Assembly: GCA_021234535.1 (NCBI GenBank)
Contig: CM037836.1
Location: forward strand, 18,769,111 to 18,833,110
Source: Stichopus chloronotus
Taxonomy: Eukaryota; Echinodermata; Holothuroidea; Aspidochirotida; Stichopodidae
Length of the DNA: 64,000 bases
Direction of reading: 5' to 3'
This document shows positions 25,401 to 34,714 of this stretch, piece by piece. Positions within the stretch are counted from its first letter, which is position 1; every line of letters starts with the position of its first letter. A program made the translations under genes and the position numbers. A model generated the notes under the pieces. The model searched no databases. It had not been told where the DNA came from and saw only the letters and a program-made list of their open reading frames with translations.

Positions 25401-26919
25401 CTGAAAAAAATATATATATAAATCAGTGTCAAGGTGTCTTCTATTCTATAACCACATTGACCTTTACCCAATTATTTTCCTAGCTTAAGATAACAAGAGC
25501 ATAGAACATACAAAATAAACAGGCAATGGTGAGCTCACACATGTACATGAACATATACATACGAATGTATTCACTCTATGCCAAATAAAATTCAACATAA
25601 TTTTTTTGTAAAATAGGTATAGAGCCTCAATTTGCCTGGCTTCATCTACAAATCCCTTAGGCAATCGGTGGATAATTTAAGTACCATTGACGCCACCATA
25701 TTACACCACAAGATCTCGGGTCAGTGTTCTGCAGTGAAAAGATTTTCGGTTCACTAAGTCACTTCTAAGGATGAAATTGAGGGGGCCCCTTTTTTCAAAA
25801 GGGCAAACAAGAAGCTCTTTCAAATTAATTTAAAGGTCTTTTTCCTTTCTTTCTTTCATCCACTCCTTCTAGAATAGCTAATAATTCATCAACACCTATT
25901 GTTTGGAAAATAAAAATCACTGTACTGATTACTTCAAATAGACTTGTTTGCTTGTGAACCGAAAAAGTGTAATGTCACAGTCATTGTGATTTCAAATCTA
26001 CAATGGTAGTGTCAGGTAAACACGAACGGGCATGTGGTTAAATAATAATGGAGCAACGTGATGTGATCAATTTCAGTAATACTATTAAGAACGCCTATCA
26101 GGAACTAAAACTGAGGTAAATATCACTCCACAGAGGCCCCCCCCCTTTTTTTTTTAATTTGCCAGCAAGAATAAAAAATTCACACACTTCCTTTCCTGCG
26201 TTCAGTCTGCAAAAAGATAAAACAAGTGATACATTTTAACCACTTGCAGTAATGGACAGACCCATCTTTATATTAATTAGCACACTGAACATGTAGGCAT
26301 CTCATGTTATTTCCAACTGTAACTTGCAATTCAGAATTGCTTTCTCTGTCGTGGGCTCTAAACTGAATTTGCAATGATCTGTCCCACTGATGAAGACCAC
26401 TTTCATCACCGTACTTTACTCGGTGGAAAATACTTTTGACAGACTTTTGATTTCTCAAACTGAAAATCCAGTCATTCATATAATTAACCAAGACATCCTT
26501 CCATCAATTTTATCAAATTCACAGTCACAATAACGCTCACGCCATATCAAAACACTTGTTCCTTAGTAATCCACGGAAACATGTCCGTCAGCGACGAGCC
26601 ATCCATCAGCTTTTCCTCCATTCATCTCAGAGATGAATCAATCACATAAAGCTACTGTAGCTCTTTGAATCTGAACATTTTACTTTCTGTTTTTTTTTCA
26701 TCTTTGTCTATCTCACTCTCTCTCTGTCTAACTTTCTTTGCTCCACACGACGATGCTGATGCACTCACCTAAGTGGTATTGTTCATCTGATCTCAATTTC
26801 TCTAGTTGGTCGCGGAACCTCATTTCGAAAGTCGTAAAGGCCTCGGTTATGTAAGGTATGTAAATGAATATGAACAGAAAAGACAGCTTCAGCCACCGAC
26901 AATTCAGCGGAATCTCCAT
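1366..26919 (-). CDS. Semaphorin, class 1/6-like (spliced, 11 coding exons; 3' part missing)
   Basis: Exons, in transcript order: 26919-26769, 18272-17964, 15360-15267, 11267-11139, 9009-8921, 6679-6538, 5615-5552, 4382-4238, 3589-3385, 2432-2204, 1440-1366. Every junction is GT..AG and the phases agree, apart from a one-base discrepancy in exon 2. The product is about 543 residues: signal peptide (about 1-27), sema domain (about 60-512) and PSI-like cysteine cluster (about 513-537). Diagnostic motifs are [54 protein letters not shown] and DYRLTQIAV. Semaphorins bind plexins through the sema beta-propeller and guide axons and cell migration. This motif set is closest to invertebrate Sema1 and vertebrate Sema6, which are membrane proteins; class 5 is less likely because no thrombospondin repeats were found. 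The transmembrane and cytoplasmic exons are not visible, so the gene probably continues past position 1. The semaphorin call is firm; the class is inference. Confidence 0.93.
1441..2203. other. Intron 10
   Basis: No recognisable element. An A tract lies at about 1770-1784. Confidence 0.5.
2204..2432 (-). CDS. Semaphorin exon 10: last sema blade into PSI
   Basis: Acceptor CCCCTTGTAG, donor gtaagatt, 229 bases, phase 1 in and 2 out. It encodes [40 protein letters not shown], then [20 protein letters not shown]. This is the last propeller blade (family: LEE---------L-I------L-V-S---V--IPL-RC) with the first PSI cysteine. NSS and NYT are possible glycosylation sites. The GC-rich codon use stands out against the flanking introns. 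Confidence 0.93.
2433..3384. other. Intron 9
   Basis: Only the introduced stop-rich AT sequence of an intron. The minus-strand open frame at 2978-3352 has no family resemblance. Confidence 0.5.
3385..3589 (-). CDS. Semaphorin exon 9: HPLMDQSVP and DYRLTQIAV
   Basis: The acceptor follows a long pyrimidine tract and ends CACCAG at 3590. I chose it over a second AG at 3572 because the extra six codons (CSLDSQ) restore the conserved Cys after PRPG. It encodes [36 protein letters not shown] and [17 protein letters not shown], then ILFLGT. The donor gtgaac follows ACA G, phase 1. HPLMD-AVP is the class 1/6 signature. Confidence 0.93.
3590..4237. other. Intron 8
   Basis: An A/T-rich tract at 3597-3625 serves as the pyrimidine tract of the exon 9 acceptor on the minus strand. 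Nothing else was recognised. Confidence 0.6.
4238..4382 (-). CDS. Semaphorin exon 8: IPGSAIC and PRPGN
   Basis: Acceptor CATTTCAG, donor gtaagtgt, 145 bases, phase 2 in and 0 out. It encodes [48 protein letters not shown]. The IPGSA-C-(Y/F)DM--I--VF-G-FKEQ string resembles classes 1 and 6 more than 3 or 5. Confidence 0.94.
4921..5165. repeat. G/C-tract element with repeated TTTCCCTGGAAGGGAGTA
   Basis: Inside intron 7. Two near-identical copies of an 18-bp motif lie side by side at about 4973-5012, and shortened TTTCCCT(C/G) versions recur to 5120. The ends look inverted (GGGTTGGAAAAA near 4952; TTTTTCCACCC near 5137), suggesting a small foldback repeat of unknown family. Confidence 0.4.
5552..5615 (-). 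CDS. Semaphorin exon 7: FYGVFSTGE
   Basis: Acceptor CCTTTTTCAG, donor gtgagtat, 64 bases, phase 1 in and 2 out. It encodes [20 protein letters not shown]. Family members have D------D-IYGVF-T at this place. The exon is short, but both phases agree with its neighbours. Confidence 0.9.
5616..6537. other. Intron 6
   Basis: A G run at 5701-5711; nothing else recognised. Confidence 0.5.
6538..6679 (-). CDS. Semaphorin exon 6: VCKSDLGG and KARLNCS blocks
   Basis: Acceptor CCTCCTACAG, donor gtgagttc, 142 bases, phase 0 in and 1 out. It encodes [47 protein letters not shown]. All the invariant residues of the sema R-VCK-D-GG and W-T--KARL-C motifs are present. NCS is a potential N-glycosylation site. 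Confidence 0.95.
7481..7511 (+). repeat. 31-bp direct repeat, copy 1
   Basis: Starts GTGTAGAAAACTGTCAACAT and matches 8587-8617 without mismatch. The flanks are unrelated, so only this short block is shared. Confidence 0.85.
8587..8617 (+). repeat. 31-bp direct repeat, copy 2
   Basis: Perfect match to 7481-7511, about 1.1 kb away in the same intron. Confidence 0.85.
8921..9009 (-). CDS. Semaphorin exon 5: FFREIAVE block
   Basis: Acceptor CTTACAG, donor gtaagct, 89 bases, phase 1 in and 0 out. It encodes [20 protein letters not shown], then [17 protein letters not shown] is one of the strongest semaphorin signatures. The residue before the next block is Ser (NSG) where class 3 and 5 proteins usually have Cys (NCG), in line with classes 1/6, which also lack it. 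Confidence 0.93.
10766..11124. mobile_element. hAT-like non-autonomous element (359 bp)
   Basis: Both ends carry clustered (A)CCGATA/TATCGG motifs, and the termini are imperfect inverted repeats (TAGTGTG..TTATCGG at the left, CCGATAATCGG..CAACACTA at the right). The flanks are 8-bp direct repeats differing at one base: GTTTATGT at 10758-10765 and GTCTATGT at 11125-11132. Eight-base duplications and subterminal repeats are typical of hAT transposons. It has no transposase. It sits in intron 4, beside the exon 4 donor. Confidence 0.75.
11139..11267 (-). CDS. Semaphorin exon 4: sema domain, [10 protein letters not shown] to KWFN
   Basis: Acceptor TTTTCATTTTCAG, donor gtgagtac, 129 bases, phase 1 in and 1 out. 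It encodes [37 protein letters not shown] and DAKWFN, matching the family pattern G-LY-AT-AD---D--IYRS followed by DSKWL. A hAT-like element starts within about 14 bases of this donor, on the intron side. Confidence 0.93.
11556..11869 (+). repeat. 163-bp tandem duplication
   Basis: Two copies, 11556-11706 and 11719-11869, start ACAGGTCAATGCTGATCTG and end ACTAATATGAAC. They differ by only a handful of substitutions, so the duplication is recent. A different 12-bp spacer follows the first copy. Confidence 0.9.
11870..13424. other. Intron 3, middle part
   Basis: About 1.5 kb of AT-rich sequence. The plus-strand 66-codon frame at 12100-12300 resembles no family I know. Nothing else seen. Confidence 0.5.
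13429..13828. mobile_element. TTAA-flanked MITE 'C' (400 bp)
   Basis: Bounded by TTAA at 13425-13428 and 13829-13832. The inverted ends match imperfectly (AGAGGAACCGTAGT at the left; reverse complement of the right end AGGAAAACCGTTGT). TTAA target sites are the hallmark of piggyBac-type transposition. There is no coding capacity. The inside holds a CG-rich foldback near 13600-13660. Confidence 0.6.
13885..14792 (-). repeat. Dispersed repeat 'family B', inverted copy split by MITE 'A'
   Basis: The minus strand aligns along its length with 21626-22165 and 37248-37850. Shared landmarks are ATGACATTTT near one end, TCAT(G/A)AATAAACAT, TATCACT(T/C)ACC, GTAATTAA and TAGAAGCA(T/C)(G/A)TCACACAA. The match is interrupted at the GTAATTAA landmark by the 345-bp MITE and resumes beyond it. 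Confidence 0.75.
14091..14435. mobile_element. TTAA-flanked MITE 'A' (345 bp), nested in family B
   Basis: Perfect 17-bp terminal inverted repeats (AGGGAAATAGGGCGTTT) are flanked by TTAA at 14087-14090 and 14436-14439. There is no coding sequence. Related, more diverged copies lie at 15452-15773 and about 41045-41335 in the same orientation. The target-site class points to a piggyBac-type transposase acting in trans. Confidence 0.85.
15267..15360 (-). CDS. Semaphorin exon 3: sema domain, CPFDP motif
   Basis: Acceptor CCTCTTGCAG and donor gttagt, 94 bases, phase 0 in and 1 out. It encodes [17 protein letters not shown], then [14 protein letters not shown], the conserved sema strand (family: G-G-CPFDP-----ALFADG-LYSGT) that continues directly into exon 4. 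The cysteine pairs with an upstream one in known sema structures. Confidence 0.92.
15452..15773. mobile_element. Diverged copy of MITE 'A'
   Basis: Collinear with 14091-14435: shared stretches include TTTCATCTCCTCA, AGAAGATGCATCAT, TTTCTATC and TGGTTTTAAAAAT. Flanked on both sides by TTAG, probably a decayed TTAA. The inverted ends are degenerate (ATAAATGAGACATTT; AAATGCCTTATTTCACTT). Confidence 0.7.
15774..17963. other. Intron 2, remainder
   Basis: No gene seen. It contains a near-perfect 28-bp palindrome at 16992-17019 and a segment of higher CG content at about 17090-17290. Confidence 0.5.
16992..17019. repeat. 28-bp near-perfect palindrome
   Basis: CATGGAAGT..ACTTCCATG arms around GCTAGC, differing from perfect symmetry at one base pair. 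It could form a short hairpin. Confidence 0.8.
17964..18272 (-). CDS. Semaphorin exon 2: start of sema domain, with a frame break
   Basis: The acceptor (CCTCTACAG) is followed by two bases that complete the codon opened in exon 1. The frame then reads [14 protein letters not shown] and [19 protein letters not shown], the first blade of the sema propeller (family pattern VGARNxLYxLxL). From about 18153 the homologous frame shifts by one base: [12 protein letters not shown], then [19 protein letters not shown] and [13 protein letters not shown], with the conserved cysteine pair and the CGT-A--PVC signature. The first frame hits a stop soon after. Removing one base in the CC at 18152-18153 would rejoin the two. 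The donor is gtacgtc, phase 0, after 17964. The exon call is strong; the cause of the break is unresolved. Confidence 0.85.
18273..21625. other. Intron 1, proximal part
   Basis: No exon recognised. The overlapping open frames at 19394-19857 share no motif with known families. A GGGTCACCCGGGTGCATG block lies at 19920-19940. Confidence 0.45.
21626..22165 (+). repeat. Family B repeat, uninterrupted copy
   Basis: Aligns with 37248-37850 (plus) and with 13885-14792 (minus). At the point where MITE 'A' sits in the other copy, this one reads GGTAATTAAGTAAT, the unoccupied TTAA site. Confidence 0.7.
22166..26768. other. Intron 1, distal part
   Basis: About 4.6 kb with no exon I can support. A (GA)n tract lies at 22439-22453 and a (CA)-rich tract at about 25325-25362. 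The minus open frame at 23419-23751 is Arg/Lys-rich and lies in a CG-richer patch (23440-23640) but lacks family motifs. Confidence 0.45.
26769..26919 (-). CDS. Semaphorin exon 1: start codon and signal peptide
   Basis: The ATG at 26919 lies in a good Kozak context (CGCCATGG). The first 27 residues are a signal peptide: a short polar start, a hydrophobic core ([13 protein letters not shown], about residues 12-24) and a likely cleavage near EA-F. A charged stretch ([18 protein letters not shown]) follows. The exon ends with TTA G followed by the donor gtgagtgc, phase 1, which agrees with the two-base start of exon 2. The exon extends upstream as 5'UTR to an acceptor at 26985. Confidence 0.85.
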
Positions 26920-26985
26920 GGCGATAGGTGTGGTCTATGCTAAATTAAAACCACGAAAAGTTGGTCCTTGGTGGAGGAAATCACT
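26920..26985 (-). other. 5'UTR part of the semaphorin start-codon exon
   Basis: A TTTCTGTTACAG acceptor ends at 26986 on the minus strand, so the transcript enters this exon by splicing 66 bases before the ATG. At least one non-coding exon must therefore lie further upstream, at higher coordinates. I could not locate it or the promoter. Confidence 0.6.
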
Positions 26986-29242
26986 CTGTAACAGAAACGA
27001 AAGAAAACAAAAATTAAACCTGGTGAAGGATTCGAGTTGACAGACGTTTGAAAGCCCCTGTAATATTTAAGGATTTCATAAATGATTTTCTTATTTTCTT
27101 CAATAAGGTGCATGAATGGTGAACTTCTGCAAGGTCTAAAGAAGCCTATGCATTTTAATTTTCAGTCCTGGAAATTATTATTATGCGCACTGAGTTTGCT
27201 TATTTATGTGCTAAATTGTATTCATCATCTTTGTAGATTGTAAGCAAGACTTACTTTGGAGAATGGTATGTAAACAACTGTGTTCATATTTTAACAGATC
27301 CAATGCATTATACATAACCTGCAGTCGGCTTCACATTCATACAATTCAATTCTAAACGTAATAAATGTATGAAGCAACACGATATCAGTTGCTGAAATGG
27401 GAAGGAAAAAAAGAGCAGTAGCGTCTCCCAATGCCCCAGGTAATGACCATTGCAAATATATTGATATTGTGAACTTAATAAAGCAGTTTATCAGACAAAC
27501 ACAGCTTCAGCATCGTACGTAGATTTATACAGGGAGAGCACTCCAAGTTGAATGTGAGTCATCTTCTGTGGATGAAACACCTCATCTCAACATATGCCAG
27601 TCTGCGAGAACGGTTGAATGAAACAAAGTGCACCATGGTATGTGAGAAAAGACACTCGCATGGTAAATTAACTTAATTTATACTGTAGGGTATTTGACAT
27701 CAATCATTTTAGTGAAACACTACCCAGTTTCTAAGAATATTCAGACTTCTGATTTTTTAGGTTAAGTTTACACTTCCTTTCTTGACTTAAAATTTGTCAA
27801 ATGCTACTGCACCTTACGGACGCTAACATTCAATAGTTTGTGAAAAATGCAGCATTTAATCCCATGATGGTCGCAGGTTGATATGAATGACATCCATGTT
27901 TCTGCTTTAATCAGAATTATTGTTTCTTTGTTGATTCCCATCCTTCAACAATGCTGTATCTGTTCATTATGTTTGTTTCTCATTGACAATTCATGTCTTA
28001 TTAATATGTGGCCAGGGATATTTTTTTTCCTCTTTGGCAAGTGATCAACAATGCTATCACTACTACATGAACAAGTTTGTTTCCTTTTTTTAATATTGTC
28101 GATAACATCATCAAGAATCAGCTTGGATGTTACCTAAATCATACAGAAATCAAGACTTACTGAAATTCATGTGACCAAATGTTTGACATTTCAGTTCATT
28201 TACTGAAATATGTATCAGTTTACATTCACTTCTGTAGTTCCTTCCAAATGACAAAGCTACTTTCCACACATCAGCTTCACATGTCAAACTTCTGCTGGTT
28301 TCCTCTGGCTGGTACAATGAGATGAGAGAATATAATGCACTGTATCTCATCTAACATTACCGGGATCTGTCATATCTGAAGATCTCTATGATCAGTTAAT
28401 TACTTGCTGCTTGTTTCGTATGTAATATCAAGGTATCGGTGACATCGATCTCTCTTGACAAGTTAACAATAAACCATCAACCGATCGTTAACGTTTGCCA
28501 CAATATGCTTCTCGTACGCTACACATCACCTCTCACCCGCCTCAGATGAGACGGAAATACATACCATCCGTGTGGAAACATTGCACCACACCAACACTCT
28601 ACTATGCTTGACAGTTACCACTGGCTGTGAGATGGTTGTACGAGACACTGTATGTAGTTCCATACGGTATAAGTAAGATTGAATGCATAAGTCAAACCAG
28701 AACTTCAACCCACTAGCTAAGGACAACCAGCAGCATTACACAGACAATACAATGAACTTTTGAGAAGAGATAAGGTGGATGATAGAGTGCGACTGTCTCT
28801 GCTGAATCTGAAGGACAAATCTATATCAAGCCCCACATTTAATTGTACAGTTCAGTACTACCATGCTACTAAGTATACAGAAGGTATACATGCTGATAAT
28901 GATGTTTGTCTGAAATGGTAAATTACCGAATGTGAACTTCTTCGAACAGAATAAATACTTTTGCACTGCGGTAGTCTCCACCTCTGCTGATGCATGTTAC
29001 TTTACTTCCATTTTTCAGTACATCTAATTCACTGTAAGAATCAGCTAGTCAGTCTTTGGTTCTATTTTTTGCGTCAACGAAAATGGAATGTTGAAGTTTT
29101 TGCACTTACTGGAGAAACAGTGAATCTTCATCTCTGCTGATGCATCGTTATTTGATTCACTACAACAATCAGCTGAGAGTTTCTGTTTGAGTTCTTTCCC
29201 ATCAAAAGCATGTTCGCAGCATCTGGCATTAGACCAAATATT
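26986..29242. other. Upstream of the semaphorin start exon, no gene seen
   Basis: This is either the 5'UTR intron of the semaphorin or intergenic. AT-rich, no coding-like frame. A weak duplicated block (CTCTGCTGATGCAT) occurs at about 28985 and 29134. Confidence 0.4.
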
Positions 29243-29566
29243 TCATACCGCAAAAAAGTTTTGCAGCACATCAGGCCTAATTAAGTATGTTGTGCAACAT
29301 GTTTCTTCCAAAAAAGTAGATGGTAACTGGTCCAAAAGTACTGTAAGCCTTATACACTGTGCCAATGCTTTTAATACTTCACAGTAATGGCAGAACCTAC
29401 ATTTATTAGTGCATTCCTCCTTTCCACTGCCCTTGAGCCTTTCAAAGAATTTACGGACTGAGGAGAAAAGTCTCGATGAAATATTTGCCAGCAAACTTTG
29501 ATGAGGAAACCCTAAACACTTTGTAATGCAAATGGCTCTGCTATCACAGGAAATTAGTCTTTGCAC
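29243..29566 (-). pseudogene. Transposase fragment, possibly P-element/THAP9-like
   Basis: The minus-strand frame has a coding-like composition and ends LEETCCTTYLIRPDVLQNFF, then AV and a stop. This resembles the transposase motif Y-(L/F)SQD-LE-FF---R found near the C-terminal part of P-element/THAP9-type transposases. The conserved acidic and arginine positions are partly lost (RPDVLQ for SQDHLE). It has no start codon, and an immediate stop cuts the following blocks, so it is a decayed remnant. The family is inferred from one short motif. Confidence 0.35.
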
Positions 29567-30782
29567 AGCAAACTTCCATGAACCATGGCAAAGTGATCAA
29601 ATCTAATCAAACATTTTGCCACATAGGGGGAAGCACTGTGTCACAAACCACAAAATTTCGAGACTAAATGCCACTTTGTATTGACAGAACAAACTGTCAA
29701 TGTTTTGAACTTGTATTGTAGCATCCATTGATTTCTGACCAATGCAAGTTTAATGAACCTTTCTACTAAGGGATAACAAAATCCAGTAAGTCCACCGGCA
29801 TGGCTGGGTTGAACACATCCATTGAAATGCATTATTTAACTTTTCTTATCTCTCCTTTGGAAGGATTACTGCTATTCTTCCTCACAGGGTCAAAACTCTT
29901 GAATAAGTAAAGAAGCAGATTAAAACCTATTGTTGGCATTACCACACCCTTGAATTAGCTCCTAACTTGAGTCTGCTACCCAATTTGCTGTTGATTAAAT
30001 CGGGGTCAAAAGGGTTTGAGAATTCTGTATCCTTACTAGAAAGGTAAGACTCAGGTCTGCTCAGTAAATGTATTCCTGATGAACAAACACAGTCAGACCT
30101 GTGTCAACAGTTAACATTAACATTCTCATACAGCAACGGAAGTGTGTGGTGCCAGGAAGTACCCCACCTAAACAAATGTATATTTAGTTGCTGGAATGAG
30201 AATGTCAATTAGCCTGAATCAGCTAGATTGGCCTAAAAAAATATCTTCTTATTGTGAGTCCTCTCCATTGCAGAAGCCTGACACAGCACTTGTACACCTA
30301 CACGTTCACTGACTTCAGTTTCATAAACACTTCTTACTAAATACACCAACTGACCCACTCTTTCCTGTGGGTGGATTAACAACTAATCCAAGAATGGTCT
30401 ACTTACTATCGAATTAATTTTCAGTTTGATTATGCCTCATTTTGAAGGTTAAGTTCATACGCCCTTTTGAAAAACTTAGTTTACACATGAGATTACACAT
30501 GAGAAACTTGACCAAATGAAATAGTAGCCTGTATATGACTTGTCAAGGAGATCTTGCTCCACTAGCGACAGTTTTTATCGCCATGACGATAATTATGGTT
30601 TTCAATGGCTTCACATTCAAACTGAAACTGGCATGACTGCAAAGTCTACTTGATAATAGCTGTGACCAGATGTTATGCAACATACTAACATAACACAAAA
30701 ATGAGGGGAAAAAAACAAAATTATGCGCGTCATAAAATGCGGCAAACATTTCATCAGACACAGTCAAAGAAGAAGTAACCCA

Positions 30783-31195
30783 TTTTTTTTTTTTTTTTTT
30801 TGATGCAAGGATGTTTATTTATGGTCAAAGACCAATAGGCGCCCACATCATCTCTCTCATCACAAACCACAGCAAAGAGAACTACATACATTCAGTGGAA
30901 TAAATGAACAGGAGATACACCAAGGTCAAGAAAGAATAATCTGTGTTGGCTAGACAGGAAAATGCAATGATATCAGGAAGGTATTCTTAGCCTTGGTGTG
31001 TCTTAGTTTAATTGTGTGGAACATTGCACGGTCAGTACATTTTTCTTGAACATCCAAGCTGCCGACAGTTCCGGCCCACTCTGCCGTCACCGTAGGTTGA
31101 GAGGATCCCTACAGTAGTTTGATTCTTGATGGGCATCAGCCATCCTTTATAGCACTTCCTATTGGGGTCAAGTGACATGAAATGTAATATACTGG
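30783..31195 (-). CDS. Possible terminal exon of an unidentified gene, with 3'UTR
   Basis: On the minus strand an acceptor (TTTTGTGTCCTCATAG) ends at 31196. The frame then reads SILHFMSLDPNRKCYKGWLM, PIKNQTTVGILSTYGDGRVG, RNCRQLGCSRKMY and stops at 31034-31032. About 230 bases of UTR follow, then AATAAA (30819-30814) and an A tract of about 19 (30801-30783). The Cys/Gly/Arg composition looks like real protein, but I do not recognise the family; NCRQLGC recalls scavenger-receptor (SRCR) domains only weakly. A donor in matching phase lies at 31458, but no credible acceptor precedes it. The A tract could mean a retrocopied transcript instead of a live exon. Confidence 0.35.
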
Positions 31196-31458
31196 CTATG
31201 AGGACACAAAATCACAGATACATTCAGCATACACTACGATAGAAGATATAAGCATTGTTTGCAGACAGTGTGACAGCCCTCCTACTAATTTGCACACTTC
31301 CATCGTTCATTTCCAAATGGAAATTGCTTCCCTTTGGGGCAAATTTTAAAATTTAGGGTCACAATGGAGGAGGACATGATTAAGAGTACTACTTTTAGCA
31401 AGTTTAACCAGCATGCTGCAAAAACACCAGTGATGAAAAACAGGTTTAAGGTCTAACC

Positions 31459-34400
31459 TGTTTGCATGTATGAAAATTCACTAAACTCGTCTCCGCTAGG
31501 CTTACGTTTTTCTTTTCCTTTTTTTTTTTATTGGTCTTTGCTTATTCATCCAAGATACAAGCTCGATATTGCTGACCTTGAAAAGGAATGTAACCATTAT
31601 TCAAATCTAGACCAAAGTGATCAAATTTCACAACTGTATTAAAGAAAAACAGTGAGACATTTCACAAAAGAAGATAGATAGAAAGTTTCGGCCACTGCAA
31701 TGAATCAGACATATATTCACTGATATCGTGAAGAAAAGCATTTTGAAAACAACCTGTGGCAATGTCCTATAAACTCATCAAACTTACACTTGTTAGACTG
31801 TTTCACTGGACAGGCATGATGCAGAAAATAAATTTTTCATTATTTAATACTCCCACCTTTTAACTTGTGTGTTGACTTCAAACAGGTTTTTCATGTGAAG
31901 TACCTAAGATTTCAGAGCATGAAGCAACTCTACAAAAGATGTGTCTCATGGTGCAATGTTACCATGGTAACCAGATGCATGGCAATTTCATATGTAATGA
32001 ATATTTGATGACCTACTCTTACAATTTCACGCTGCATTTCTTACATCATCAGATCGACATTCCACCACTACCAGCGATCATCCATCCTTGAACATCCATG
32101 CATTCCTAGAAATAGTATGATGCTGACAACCATCTCCCACTATTAACAATGAGTAGACATAAGCTAACCCACCTCTACATAACAACCATGTACGAGATGA
32201 TGGTTTCCCACGGATACGCGACATACTACCACCTAGAACTGAGACCCTCGAAACAACATCAAGTTTTCCAAAAGAGGACGACTTTTGGCCTCTGCCTCAT
32301 CAAGGATGCATCCTCATCATTATCACCCATCTTCATCCTGATCATTAGTATCTTTGGTGGTCTGCTCTGCAGTGAGTGTAACACCCAGTGACCACTACTG
32401 AGACTGACATATGAAAACTAACACCTTTCAAAGCCACATATGTAAGATGTCACCAGCTGGTATATGGATCAACAAGGGCCAGAATCCTCATATATCAGTT
32501 GCCTGATTCTGTTTCTATTTCTTCGAAAAGCCTAACACAGATTCCAGGTACTAGGTACTCCATATCATGTAGTAGCAATTGATTGTAAGGAAATCTAGCC
32601 TAAGCTACCATCAGTCATATAATCTCTGTAAAGAAGCTTAATTACAAAGGATTCTGTGGCCTTGACAACATCAAGGCTAAGGTGATAACAAGATGATAGT
32701 CATCAAATTGAATGGGAAGTATTGTTCCTGATAACAACAGCCAGACTTGGTCCATATTGACTGATTACTATGAGCAAGCCACGGGCAACTTTGTTACAAT
32801 GTGAATCATTGTCATTATAATAATCATGGCATTGTATTTTCTTCATTGTCAAACAGAAAAAAAAAATCATGTCTACAAGATAATAGAATGGGTCATCAAA
32901 CAGAGATAGGATGACAATGTGACAGGATCATGATAATGTAAGGTGCAGTTAAGAAGAACCTGACCTGACAGGTAAAATTCTGAAAAATAAATCCAATTGA
33001 TCCAGGAACTTGAATCCTTGAGAATTAGGTCACACAATAAGGGAAATTTGAATTTTAAACCACCATTTTCTCTCAGCAGCTGAGATAATTTTTTGGATCA
33101 AAACTTCTGAATTCTGTCAATTCCTTGTCATGTCACATAACCTTTTGAGAGGTACATGAGTTTGGCTCTAGTTGAGAGAATACTGCACATAAAAAGGTAT
33201 GCATATTGCACAGCATTTTGTACCACTTTGCAACCTAAATCAAAACAAAACATACTTGCTGGCAATTTGGACAAACACCCTTGTTACAGTCCATTCAAAC
33301 CACGAAAGAACAAAGAAGAATTTAACTAAACTGCAACAAAGTATGATAAGCTGTTGTGGCTAACAACAATACTTTCTTGAGTACTGTCAGAGGTTTTACA
33401 TTATTACTATAAAAATCCCCAGAAAGCTCCCCCCATCAGTACCATACATAGACAATCCCTGGCAAGAATGTTTTTTTTTTTTCTGCATTGAGTGCAAATG
33501 CTACCTTTACAGTACTGTAAATACCTTTACATTCAGAGCAAATTGTTTGAAAGTCCAGCATTGGACTTGCAAACAATTTGCAAACAAATTCCAGCATTGG
33601 ACAGTGCATTTTCCTTTTATTAAAACTTGTTTGGGGTTAAGCATGTTTGACATACCTTGTGAATGTTGGTAACTGATCGTTATCCTTTTTTGTGGACATA
33701 GTCTTCACTGTGGGGCAAAACATTGCAAATGACTTCTAACTGACACCTCGTCAAGCAATATGGCTTTTTCTTATCTTAAAATAAACAGCAACCAGCAAAG
33801 TGTATCAGAAAAAATTACTTATATTAATATTAGAAACTACTTGTGACAAAACTGGGAAATGGTTTGGTTCTGTCTCATCCTCTGCATCCACAGGTCATTG
33901 TTTCCATATCACACCAACCACTGAGGCATTGTGGATAGGCAGAGGGAAGACTAACCTTACTTTTCAAGACTTAGCCTGCAGAGAAACACTCAAACTTACT
34001 GTTATTTAACATAGCCTCGCTGAAGTGAAGAAATAATATTTTTAATAGTTATAAAAAACTTCTGGTGGAAGTTTTGACAGCCACTGCAAAGGTTTGAGAA
34101 GGACACATTTCAGCATGCTGGTAGTAAAGAAGCAAAACACTTGCTTCAGTAGGAAACCAGAAGAACGACGATAGCCAGGAAAAACATGCAGAATGTCATT
34201 CAGAGCCCCTCCTGCATCGCTCCTCCCTTCGTAGTCCAAAATACATTTCTTTTCACGTACAGTGACTGAGAGTATCCACTTACTGATCAAAGGTCAATGG
34301 CCTGCCTAGTCGGTGTAGCATATACACCATAGTAAAAGACACTTCCACAACTAGTGGTAAACACAAGTCCCTTGGATATCATTCTCAGGATGTAAAATGA

Positions 34401-34700
34401 TCAAAGGGAGTTCTCAACCCAAATATGGTTCCTATAACAGCTGCCTCCTGAATTAGGTACACCCCTGCCTCCTCTATCAATCAATTTGGTAGGTACTGTA
34501 CATACACTACCCTGTTTTGTTTATTGTTCTGTTTTTTTTTTTTTTTGCATATGTGTTGCTTTTATGGAGTTAGCTACAAACAATTTTGGCCTTCTTGCAA
34601 TGCACACAAGCAAGCAGGAATTACGTGTCTTAAACACTGAAGCAATGAGCTAGGTGGCATCCTGAAGCTATGTACTACTCAAACTGATAAACTTATTATA
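31459..34700. other. No gene supported
   Basis: AT-rich. The 80-codon plus frame at 32149-32391 overlaps coding-looking frames on the other strand and matches nothing I know. A duplicated CCAGCATTGGAC lies at about 33556 and 33591. Confidence 0.4.
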
Positions 34701-34714
34701 TTATACTAGTGTTT

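Noticed and set aside
32149..32391. 80-codon plus frame with hydrophobic C-terminus
   Set aside because: Frames on the other strand look equally protein-like, so composition rather than coding is the likely cause.
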